DNA from: an uncultured Collinsella sp.
GTDB lineage: Bacteria > Actinomycetota > Coriobacteriia > Coriobacteriales > Coriobacteriaceae
Reading direction: 5' to 3'
DNA length: 10,889 nt
Assembly: GCA_900551185.1 (NCBI GenBank)
Contig: URVF01000034.1
Span: 1-10,889, forward strand
Made by a program: the position numbers and the translations under genes. Positions within the stretch are counted from its first letter, which is position 1. Every line of letters begins with the position of its first letter. Below, piece after piece: positions 5,566 through 10,889 of the stretch. The notes under the pieces are model-generated. The model saw nothing but the letters and a program-made list of their open reading frames with translations, was not told where the DNA came from and did no database searches.

Positions 5566-7020
5566 ATGAGCGAGAACGATTCCCAGCGTCCCCAGGATGC
5601 GGGCAGCGCTGGCGAGACCCAGCAGCAGCCGCGTGTGCAGGTGGAGTCGACGCCTGCCGGCAGCAACATTCCCTACGTGCAGGCTTACGACACACAGACC
5701 GGCCAGCCGCTAGGCAGCCAGCAGGTTGTAAATAAGCACACGGTGGTCAAGACCAAGACCAAAAAGCTGCCGATCTTTATTACGGCACTCGCCGGCTGTG
5801 CGTGCGGCGCTCTGCTGGTCATCGCGCTCATTATGAGTGGCACGCTCAATATTGGCGGCGGAAAGAATGCCGTGACGGCGGGTGCTTCGGGTTCATCGAC
5901 GCAAAAGATCACCATCGACTCCGAGGACACCACGCTGGCCGAGGCCGTTTCTGCCAAGGCCCTGCCTTCCGTCGTTTCCATCACCGCCACTTCGAGCGGT
6001 AGCCAGAATGGCTCGCTTTCGCAGTCTTCCGACGAGTCGGATGGCTCGGGCAGCGTCGGCTCGGGCGTTGTGCTCGATACCGAGGGCCATATCCTCACCA
6101 ACAACCATGTGGTCGATGGCTATGACCAGTACGTGGTGACCATGGACGACGGCACCACCTACGAGGCCGAGTTCGTGGGCAACGATGCTTCGAGCGACCT
6201 GGCCGTCATCAAGCTCAAGGATGCAGACGCCTCCAAGCTCACGCCGATTGAGATCGGTGATTCCTCCAAGCTCAACGTGGGCGAGTGGGTTATGGCCATC
6301 GGTTCGCCGTTTGGCAACGAACAGTCTGTCTCCACGGGCATCGTCTCGGCGCTCTATCGCTCCACGGCCATGAGCTCTACCAGTGGTAACACCATCTATG
6401 CCAACATGATCCAGACCGATGCCGCCATCAACCCGGGCAACTCCGGCGGCGCGCTCGTCAACGACAACGGCGAGCTCGTGGGTATCAACTCGCTCATCGA
6501 GAGCTATTCGGGCTCCAGCTCGGGCGTGGGCTTTGCTATTCCCGTTAACTACGCCAAGGACATTGCCGACCAGATCATCGACGGTAAGACGCCGGTGCAC
6601 CCGTACCTGGGCGCCACGCTTTCGAGCGTCAACGCGCTCAACGCCCGCACCAACAAGCTGAGCACCGACAGCGGCGCGTATGTGGCGAGCGTCGTCGAGG
6701 ATGGTCCCGCCGCCAAGGCTGGCATCCAAGAGGGCGATGTCATTACCAAGCTGGGCGACGACGAGATCACGAGCGCCGATGGCCTGATCATTGCACTGCG
6801 CAGCCACGAGGTGGGCGAGAAGGTCGAGATCACGCTCATGCGCGGCAAGGAAGAGAAGAAGGTCACGGTTGAGCTGGGCTCTGACGAGGAGCTGCAGAGC
6901 CAGCAGCAGGACGACAGCGCGACCGACACCGGCAACGGCGGCATTACTGACGAGCAGTTGCGCCAGTATCTGGAGGAGCTGCTGGGCCAGCAGGGCCAGG
7001 GCTACGGCCAGGGCTACTAA
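5566..7020 (+). CDS. htrA: HtrA/DegP-like membrane-anchored serine protease with PDZ domain
   Basis: The 484-residue protein belongs to the S1C (HtrA) family, which degrades or refolds misfolded exported proteins. It has a hydrophilic, glutamine-rich cytoplasmic N-terminus (1-67), one transmembrane helix (about 69-91), a serine-rich linker and a trypsin-like protease domain (about 125-340). The triad is H181 (TNNHVV), D211 (SSDLAVIKL) and S293 (PGNSGGAL). One PDZ domain follows (about 345-438), containing YLGA and AAKAGIQEGDVI. An acidic, glutamine-rich tail ends in GQGYGQGY. All catalytic residues are present, so it should be active on the outer face of the membrane. The start at 5566 is set by GAAAGGA at 5551-5557; the frame is open further upstream but overlaps the hairpin at 5513-5536. 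It appears to be a single-gene unit ending at the strong terminator at 7042. Acting next to two clusters of exported proteins may be coincidence. Confidence 0.93.
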   Translation: MSENDSQRPQDAGSAGETQQQPRVQVESTPAGSNIPYVQAYDTQTGQPLGSQQVVNKHTVVKTKTKKLPIFITALAGCACGALLVIALIMSGTLNIGGGKNAVTAGASGSSTQKITIDSEDTTLAEAVSAKALPSVVSITATSSGSQNGSLSQSSDESDGSGSVGSGVVLDTEGHILTNNHVVDGYDQYVVTMDDGTTYEAEFVGNDASSDLAVIKLKDADASKLTPIEIGDSSKLNVGEWVMAIGSPFGNEQSVSTGIVSALYRSTAMSSTSGNTIYANMIQTDAAINPGNSGGALVNDNGELVGINSLIESYSGSSSGVGFAIPVNYAKDIADQIIDGKTPVHPYLGATLSSVNALNARTNKLSTDSGAYVASVVEDGPAAKAGIQEGDVITKLGDDEITSADGLIIALRSHEVGEKVEITLMRGKEEKKVTVELGSDEELQSQQQDDSATDTGNGGITDEQLRQYLEELLGQQGQGYGQGY

Positions 7021-7041
7021 CGAGCCGCACATACCGATGCC

Positions 7042-7084
7042 AGAGGGGGCTGTCCCGTCAATGCGGGACAGCCCCCTCTTTTCT
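7042..7084 (+). terminator. Strong intrinsic terminator after htrA
   Basis: A perfect 16-bp stem pairs AGAGGGGGCTGTCCCG (7042-7057) with 7064-7079 around a 6-nt loop, followed by a T-rich run to 7084. On the minus strand the hairpin has no T-run, so it mainly serves htrA. Confidence 0.95.
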
Positions 7085-7088
7085 CATC

Positions 7089-7122
7089 GATCCGTTGGGG
7101 ATGGAGGAAAACGGATCATTTT
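7089..7122 (+). terminator. Second hairpin between htrA and the convergent regulator gene
   Basis: GATCCGTT (7089-7096) and AACGGATC (7110-7117) form a perfect 8-bp stem with a 13-nt loop, followed by ATTTT on the plus strand. It may be a back-up terminator for htrA. It also lies just after the end of the minus-strand regulator gene, but has no T-run in that direction. Confidence 0.35.
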
Positions 7123-7124
7123 GG

Positions 7125-7376
7125 TTAGTCTTCGTCGCTGGGAAGGCTTCCAAATGCCTCGATGTACTCTTCGTCTGACATCCAGTCAATGATGTCGCCA
7201 GGTTTGCAGTGAAGTGCCTCGCACATCGCGGTCAACGTCGAAAAGCGAATGCCCTTGAGCCGCCCCGTTTTAATGCGCGAAACGTTAACGGGCGAGATGC
7301 CGATAATGTCGGCAAGTTCTTGAGAGGACATTTTGCGATCCGCCATGACGCGATCGAGTCTCATGACGATTGGCAT
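7125..7376 (-). CDS. YozG-like XRE-family transcriptional regulator
   Basis: The 83-residue protein is almost entirely a Cro/C1-type helix-turn-helix domain: LDRVMADRKMSSQELADIIG, then GISPVNVSRIKTGRLKGIRF and STLTAMCEALHCKPGDIIDW. This arrangement is typical of the small YozG-type regulators that are regularly encoded beside DUF2975 membrane proteins, as here. A short acidic tail follows. It binds DNA in the cytoplasm; targets cannot be read from the sequence, but its own operon is the usual guess. The start at 7376 is well supported by AAGGAGG (minus strand, 7388-7382) five bases upstream. The ribosome binding site directly follows the TAG that would end the full-length DUF2975 frame, which points to translational coupling in one operon. 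Confidence 0.88.
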   Translation of the reverse strand: MPIVMRLDRVMADRKMSSQELADIIGISPVNVSRIKTGRLKGIRFSTLTAMCEALHCKPGDIIDWMSDEEYIEAFGSLPSDED

Positions 7377-7421
7377 GCTGCCCTCCTTCTAAATAATGGC
7401 GTCAACGTCCGACTGCAAGAG

Positions 7422-7910
7422 TCACCCGTACTCAAAGATAGCCGAAAGGGATAGCGCAAACAAAGCGAGAACCAGTGTCCAAGCGTTAAAACCAAAGATA
7501 CCAATTGCAGTAATACTGACGTCGTTGGGGAGCTGGACGGCACACAGGTTATCGAAGGTAATCGAGACAATTGAAGAAATGAGCAGCAGAAGCCCAACAA
7601 CCAGAAAACGCCGGCATTGTTTTCGCGTGAATATCGACTGAGTACTGACGACGTCAAAGCAGAAGTTCAAGTAGACAATCAGGCATGCGATTGAGAGCGC
7701 CAGGGCCAGAACATCGCGGATGGCAAGTGCGGTAAGGACGGCGCTCGGAATGGACTCACCATTAATATAGAAGGGAGTGGGTGCAAAGAGCACCTCCCGC
7801 GCCTCGTTGGCAACGCTGAACGCTGAGAAGGCCGCCATGATTGCTGCGACAGACAAAGTGGCGAGCAACATCACATTGCTAAAACAGCATCGTTTATCTG
7901 AGCTTTCCAT
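7422..7910 (-). CDS. DUF2975-like four-helix membrane protein, C-terminus cut by a TGA
   Basis: This 162-residue protein has four predicted membrane helices (about 13-33, 57-81, 103-119 and 137-158) and the DUF2975-type loop STQSIFTRKQCRRF before helix three. DUF2975 proteins are typically paired with YozG-like regulators and may control them, but the mechanism is unknown. The protein stops at IFEYG. In the same frame the DNA beyond the TGA (7422-7424) reads LLQSDVDAII and then TAG at 7389-7391. That matches the conserved tail (G, LQ, D, terminal I/V) ending many DUF2975 proteins, so the TGA looks like a recent nonsense change removing the last 11 codons. The start at 7910 (ATG) is preferred to the TTG at 7922, which falls in the terminator T-run. 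The ribosome binding site is weak, just GGGG in that run. It may still be functional. Confidence 0.72.
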   Translation of the reverse strand: MESSDKRCCFSNVMLLATLSVAAIMAAFSAFSVANEAREVLFAPTPFYINGESIPSAVLTALAIRDVLALALSIACLIVYLNFCFDVVSTQSIFTRKQCRRFLVVGLLLLISSIVSITFDNLCAVQLPNDVSITAIGIFGFNAWTLVLALFALSLSAIFEYG

Positions 7911-7920
7911 AATTAACCCC

Positions 7921-7946
7921 AAAAAGGCTGCGGCAATGCCGCAGCC
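7921..7946 (-). terminator. Intrinsic terminator directly before the DUF2975 gene
   Basis: On the minus strand GGCTGCGG and CCGCAGCC (7946-7926) form a perfect stem of at least 8 bp around a 5-nt loop, followed by TTTTT (7925-7921) and GGGG. It ends the small secreted-protein gene, whose stop lies 8 nt before the hairpin. The T-run lies only 10 nt before the DUF2975 ATG, so no promoter fits in between. Confidence 0.85.
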
Positions 7947-7954
7947 AAAAAATC

Positions 7955-8323
7955 CTAAGCATAGATAGTTCTTGCTTCAGAATGCCAACTGCCGTTGTAA
8001 TAGTAAGTAACAGTTACGACGACGCTTCCGTTGCTGAGTCCGTATCTATAAGTCCAGCTGATGTTGCTTACTCGAGAATTGGAGGTCCAGTTCTTTATGG
8101 ATTTGATGCCTGTTATCGTTCCATAGGTATCGTTAACAGTGTAAGTAACATGGAGCCTGACGCCGTTCGAATAGGCGAGGGTGGTTTCGGCGGTGTAGAT
8201 TGAACGACTTTCGGCAACTGGTGAAATGATAGAGGAATGGGTTTCTGCTGCGAAGGCGGGCTGCGCGGTCATGCACGATAACCCAACAAGGCAGACGGCG
8301 AGTAAATAAGCAACCTTTTTCAT
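7955..8323 (-). CDS. Small secreted protein of unknown function
   Basis: The 122-residue precursor has a classic signal peptide: KK, a hydrophobic core YLLAVCLVGLSCM and a cleavage site after AFA, at about residue 25. The mature chain of about 97 residues is rich in aromatic and beta-branched residues: TLAYSNGVRLHVTYTVND, SNISWTYRYGLSNGSVVV and TVTYYYNGSWHSEARTIYA. This suggests a small beta-sandwich. No cysteines remain in the mature part. The cysteine in GLSC is not in a good lipobox, so it is probably released rather than lipidated. Two ATGs are adjacent; the second (8323) is better spaced from AGGAG (minus strand, 8334-8330), while the first would begin at 8326. A terminator follows at once. 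I do not recognise the family. The upstream gene is 54 bp away on the same strand and probably co-transcribed. Confidence 0.75.
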   Translation of the reverse strand: MKKVAYLLAVCLVGLSCMTAQPAFAAETHSSIISPVAESRSIYTAETTLAYSNGVRLHVTYTVNDTYGTITGIKSIKNWTSNSRVSNISWTYRYGLSNGSVVVTVTYYYNGSWHSEARTIYA

Positions 8324-8377
8324 CATTGGCTCCTAACTGTCTGGTGATTATTTTTTAAACTCCTTTCTGACATCGAG

Positions 8378-8779
8378 CTATTCCTTTTGCGTAATCATGA
8401 TGGCTGTTGGCGTTATGAGGGCGGGCAGCTTTGTGGGATCGGGATCGCTGCTGGTGTTGACGGTGCAGGTTACGTCAACGTAGACACCTTCTTTGATGGC
8501 TCCGACTTCTGCCTTCTTACCATCCTGATCCTTAATGGGGATGGTTGAATCGATTTTGAAGTTGAGGTGCAGCGGTGCGGATTGGAATTGCTCGCTTGCG
8601 ATAACGAAGCGGCCTTCGCTTGCCCCGCTGGCGGAAGGGTGATACACAGCAACGACTTCGCCCCGCAAGGAAAGGTCTTTCGAAAAGGGAATGTCCTTCC
8701 AGAAAAAGCCGAGCAAAGCGGCTGCTATAAGGACAAGGGGGACGAGGATGGTTAGGAAACGTTTGGACTGATTCTTCAT
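8378..8779 (-). CDS. Membrane-anchored small protein with possible OB-like domain
   Basis: The 133-residue protein has one N-terminal transmembrane helix (about 8-27, FLTILVPLVLIAAALLGFFW) and an external domain of about 100 residues. Its strand pattern (LRGEVVAVYHP, GRFVIASEQF, LNFKIDSTIPI, VGAIKEGVYVDVTCTV, ALITPTAIMITQ) recalls the DUF3221/YobA type of small OB-like domain, where the chain ends in a strand after a proline. That resemblance is a judgement by eye. ATG at 8779 is chosen because GAGGTG (minus strand, 8791-8786) is 6 nt upstream; a GTG in the same frame at 8788 lies inside that site. It is the first gene of the minus-strand cluster and probably shares a transcript with the secreted-protein gene 54 bp downstream. 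Function is unknown. Confidence 0.72.
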   Translation of the reverse strand: MKNQSKRFLTILVPLVLIAAALLGFFWKDIPFSKDLSLRGEVVAVYHPSASGASEGRFVIASEQFQSAPLHLNFKIDSTIPIKDQDGKKAEVGAIKEGVYVDVTCTVNTSSDPDPTKLPALITPTAIMITQKE

Positions 8780-8797
8780 TTCAATCACCTCACGTTG

Positions 8798-8829
8798 ATA
8801 ATACCAAAATATATTGCATACACAATATA
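8798..8829 (-). promoter_or_regulatory. Candidate promoter with palindrome for the minus-strand cluster
   Basis: On the minus strand TTGTGT (8825-8820) and TATTAT (8803-8798, preceded by TGG) are 16 bp apart and form a plausible promoter with extended -10. The start point would fall near 8791, giving a very short leader that begins at the ribosome binding site. A 7-bp inverted repeat, TATATTG-N6-CAATATA (8810-8829), covers the -35 and spacer and could be an operator. Both are inference. Confidence 0.4.
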
Positions 8830-8896
8830 AAATATTAACTGCGATAAATTGAGTTAAAAAAGGAGCATATGAAGTTGCTCGATTCTGGGTGAGCCT

Positions 8897-9099
8897 GGAC
8901 AGTTAGTTCAGATACGTATAAATCCGAGGCGGTTCAGCATGCGTTTTGAGCTGTTTTGGGATGGGGAAGGGGTTCGGATGGGAGTCTAGAAGGGGGAACG
9001 AGTCGGTCGTGCAGCCCCCGGGGCGGTCAAATTGGCTGGAATGATGACGTCTGAACACGACCAGGCTCGCAGAATTATACGTATCTGAACTAGCTGTCC
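8897..9099. repeat. 203-bp noncoding element with 25-bp terminal inverted repeats
   Basis: The ends 8897-8921 and 9075-9099 are inverted copies matching at 24 of 25 bases; each contains AGTTCAGATACGTATAA. The 153 bp between them code for nothing I can see. A further partial complement lies just inside the ends (GGTTCAG near 8931, CTGAAC near 9052). It resembles a MITE-like element or a large RNA hairpin. No target duplication is visible at the outer ends, though TA lies on both sides of an inner 16-bp arm. It fills most of the 429-base gap (8780-9208) between the divergent cluster and ligA. The rest of that gap is AT-rich promoter DNA on the left and a GC-rich ligA leader on the right, which contains a small GCGGT/ACCGC hairpin at 9128-9142 and no convincing promoter. 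Confidence 0.75.
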
Positions 9100-9208
9100 A
9101 CCCCGGTCTGGCGGCTGCCGATTCGGTGCGGTTTGAGACCGCTATTCGACCCCGTTGCGACCGGTGGTACTCTTGTATCCGTTTGAAATCGAGCGAAGGA
9201 GTGCCGCT

Positions 9209-10841
9209 ATGGAGCAATCGAGCCTGTTTGGTGACGGCGTGGACATCGATACCGAAACGCCCTTGAGCGCGGATGCCGCCGCACCGACCGACGCCCATGC
9301 CCGGGCGGCAGCGCGCGCGGCCGAGCTGCGCCACGAGCTCGATTACCACGCCTATCGCTACTACATGCTCGATGCGCCCGAGATCACGGACGCCGCCTTT
9401 GACAAAATGCTCGTTGAACTGCAGGAAATCGAGGCCACCTACCCAGACCTGGTGACGTCCGACAGCTATACCCAGCGCGTGGGCGGTTATGTGAGCGAGC
9501 AGTTTACGCCGGTCACGCACATGGCGCGCATGTATTCCATGGACGATGCCATGGATCTGGATGAGCTCGACGCATGGCTCCAGCGCACTGAGGATGCCCT
9601 CGGTGCCGGCAGCGTTACCTATACCTGCGAGCTTAAGATCGACGGCCTGGGCGTGGCGCTTACCTACCAAAACGGCACCTTTGTGCGCGCGGCCACGCGC
9701 GGCGACGGCACCACGGGCGAGGACGTGTCGCTCAACGTGCGAACCATCAAGGACGTGCCCATGCACCTGTCCGAGCCGGCGCTCGCTCACATGGGCGCCG
9801 ACCGCGGGCGCACCATCGAGGTGCGCGGCGAGGTCTATATGCCTAAGGGCAGCTTTGTGCGCCTGAACGACGAGGCCGATGCCGAGGGTCGCGACCCCTT
9901 CGCCAACCCGCGCAACGCCGCCGCCGGCAGCCTGCGCCAAAAGGATCCCAAGGTCACGGCGCGCCGCGACCTGGCCACCTTTATCTATGCCATCGCCGAT
10001 ACCGACCCGCTCCACGTCCACAGCCAGCGCGAGTTCCTCGATTGGCTGCGCAGTGCCGGTTTTAGCGTCAACCCCAACGTGGCACGCTGCGCCACGCCGG
10101 CCGAGGTCCACGAGTTCTGCGCCCAGGCCCTCGAGCATCGCGGTGACTTGGACTATGACATCGACGGCGTGGTCGTAAAGGTCGACAGCTTCCAGCAGCA
10201 GCTCGACCTGGGCTTTACTGCCCGCGCGCCACGCTGGGCCATCGCCTTTAAGTTCCCGCCCGAGGAAAAGCAGACCGTCCTGCGCGAAATTCGCATCCAG
10301 GTGGGCCGCACCGGTGTGCTCACACCGGTCGCCGAGTTCGACCCGGTGACGGTTGCCGGCTCCACTATCGCGCGCGCCACGCTGCACAACATCGACGAGA
10401 TTCGTCGCAAAAACGTGCGCGAGGGCGACACTATCATCGTGCACAAGGCAGGCGATGTAATCCCCGAGGTCGTGGGCCCGGTGCTCGATAAGCGTCCGGC
10501 CGATTCGGTCGACTGGCAGATGCCCGAGGCCTGCCCCGTGTGCGGCAGCCCCGTGGTCCACGAGGATGGCGAGGTTGCCTACCGCTGTGTGTCCATCGAC
10601 TGCCCCGCACAGCTCAAGGAGCGCTTGCTCCACTGGGTGAGCCGCGGCTGCATGGACGTCGACGGCCTGGGCGACGAGATCGTCGACAAGATGATCGCCG
10701 CCGGTCTGATCCACGATGTCGCGGACTTCTACCAGCTCACGGTCGACGACATCGCCGGACTGGACACGGGCCGCACCTATGCCAGCTCCAACAGCAAAAA
10801 GGGCGTCAAGAAGGGCGACCCCATTCCGGTAGGCCTCAAGA
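9209..10841 (+). CDS. ligA: NAD-dependent DNA ligase LigA, 3' end missing
   Basis: LigA seals DNA nicks in replication and repair using NAD. The first 544 residues are present. Domain Ia is at about 37-100 (HAYRYYMLDAPEITDAAFD), and the adenylation domain carries K143 in ELKIDGL, followed by TRGDGTTGEDV, ANPRNAAAGSLRQ and DYDIDGVVVKVD. The OB fold is at about 355-430 (QVGRTGVLTPVAEF, ARATLHN). The zinc finger uses C442, C445, C460 and C465, and helix-hairpin-helix begins near 475. The rest of that region and the BRCT domain lie beyond the contig; the frame running to the window end encodes adapter. The start at 9209 is chosen from GAAGGA at 9195-9200; the TTG at 9155 has no such site. Compared with E. 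coli LigA, about 35 extra N-terminal residues are present, beginning MEQSSLFGD, which contains a pentapeptide resembling the sliding-clamp binding motif. Confidence 0.96.
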
Positions 10842-10889
10842 CTGTCTCTTATACACATCTGACGCTGCCGACGATCTTACGCGTGTAGA
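10842..10889 (-). other. Nextera i5 sequencing adapter (not genomic)
   Basis: This is the reverse complement of the adapter at 1-47. The mosaic end is at 10842-10860, the read-1 tail at 10861-10874, the same barcode at 10875-10882 (TCTTACGC) and the adapter end at 10883-10889. The last genomic base is about 10841. The adapter yields false peptides: VSYTHLTLPTI at the end of the LigA frame and MCIRDS in a long antisense frame. Confidence 0.98.

Noticed and set aside
5893..7032. 379-codon minus-strand open frame
   Set aside because: Antisense shadow of htrA with no ribosome binding site or recognisable domain.
4018..7424. Altered genetic code or programmed stop readthrough to explain the two in-frame stops
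   Set aside because: The stops differ (TAG and TGA), and TAG, TGA and TAA all end other genes here; no readthrough signal is visible. Mutation or sequencing error is simpler.
8897..9099. Insertion sequence with a transposase
   Set aside because: The interior has no reading frame of useful length; only terminal inverted repeats are present, so at most a nonautonomous element.
9155..9208. Upstream TTG start adding 18 residues to LigA
   Set aside because: No ribosome binding site in front of it; GAAGGA is correctly spaced for the ATG at 9209.
8903..10858. 651-codon minus-strand open frame
   Set aside because: It lies opposite ligA, begins in adapter sequence (MCIRDS) and its composition is that of a GC-rich antisense shadow.
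1..10889. CRISPR arrays, tRNA or rRNA genes
   Set aside because: No regularly spaced direct repeats and no cloverleaf or ribosomal RNA sequence seen on either strand.

Overview
The window looks like a contig from a Coriobacteriia-type actinobacterium, with Collinsella as my best guess. This rests on GC-rich housekeeping genes typical of Actinobacteria: a GlnA2-like type I glutamine synthetase, an orphan OmpR-type regulator resembling GlnR, a membrane-anchored HtrA and LigA. These are interrupted by visibly more AT-rich accessory genes. The genus is inference. Both ends (1-47 and 10842-10889) are untrimmed Illumina Nextera adapter, so genomic DNA runs only from 48 to 10841.

Layout: (1) 48-941, a MntA/HepT toxin-antitoxin pair whose nucleotidyltransferase antitoxin carries an N-terminal RelB/DinJ-like ribbon-helix-helix domain, with a palindrome around the likely promoter. 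(2) 1075-3125, a glutamine synthetase-family gene followed by a GlnR-like regulator, with a GlnR-box-like site upstream and an intrinsic terminator downstream. The synthetase has lost three of the six residues that normally bind the active-site metals. (3) 3310-5393, an AT-richer plus-strand cluster of a secreted papain/C39-like cysteine peptidase gene broken by one in-frame TAG, a small membrane-anchored protein and a secreted protein of unknown function. (4) 5566-7020, an HtrA serine protease followed by a strong terminator. (5) 7125-8779, a minus-strand cluster of a membrane-anchored small protein, a small secreted protein, a DUF2975 membrane protein and a YozG-like XRE regulator. (6) 8897-9099, a noncoding element with 25-bp terminal inverted repeats. 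(7) 9209-10841, the first part of ligA, cut off by the contig end.

How the genes fit together: the GlnR-like regulator probably acts on the promoter of its own operon and thus on nitrogen metabolism. The MntA/HepT pair is self-contained and probably autoregulated. The two accessory clusters flanking htrA both encode exported or membrane proteins, and both contain a gene with a single in-frame stop. Their function is unknown. The best candidates for something undescribed are the RHH-MNT fusion antitoxin, the metal-ligand-deficient glutamine synthetase beside a GlnR-like regulator, the DUF2975/XRE unit behind a terminator, and the 203-bp inverted-repeat element.
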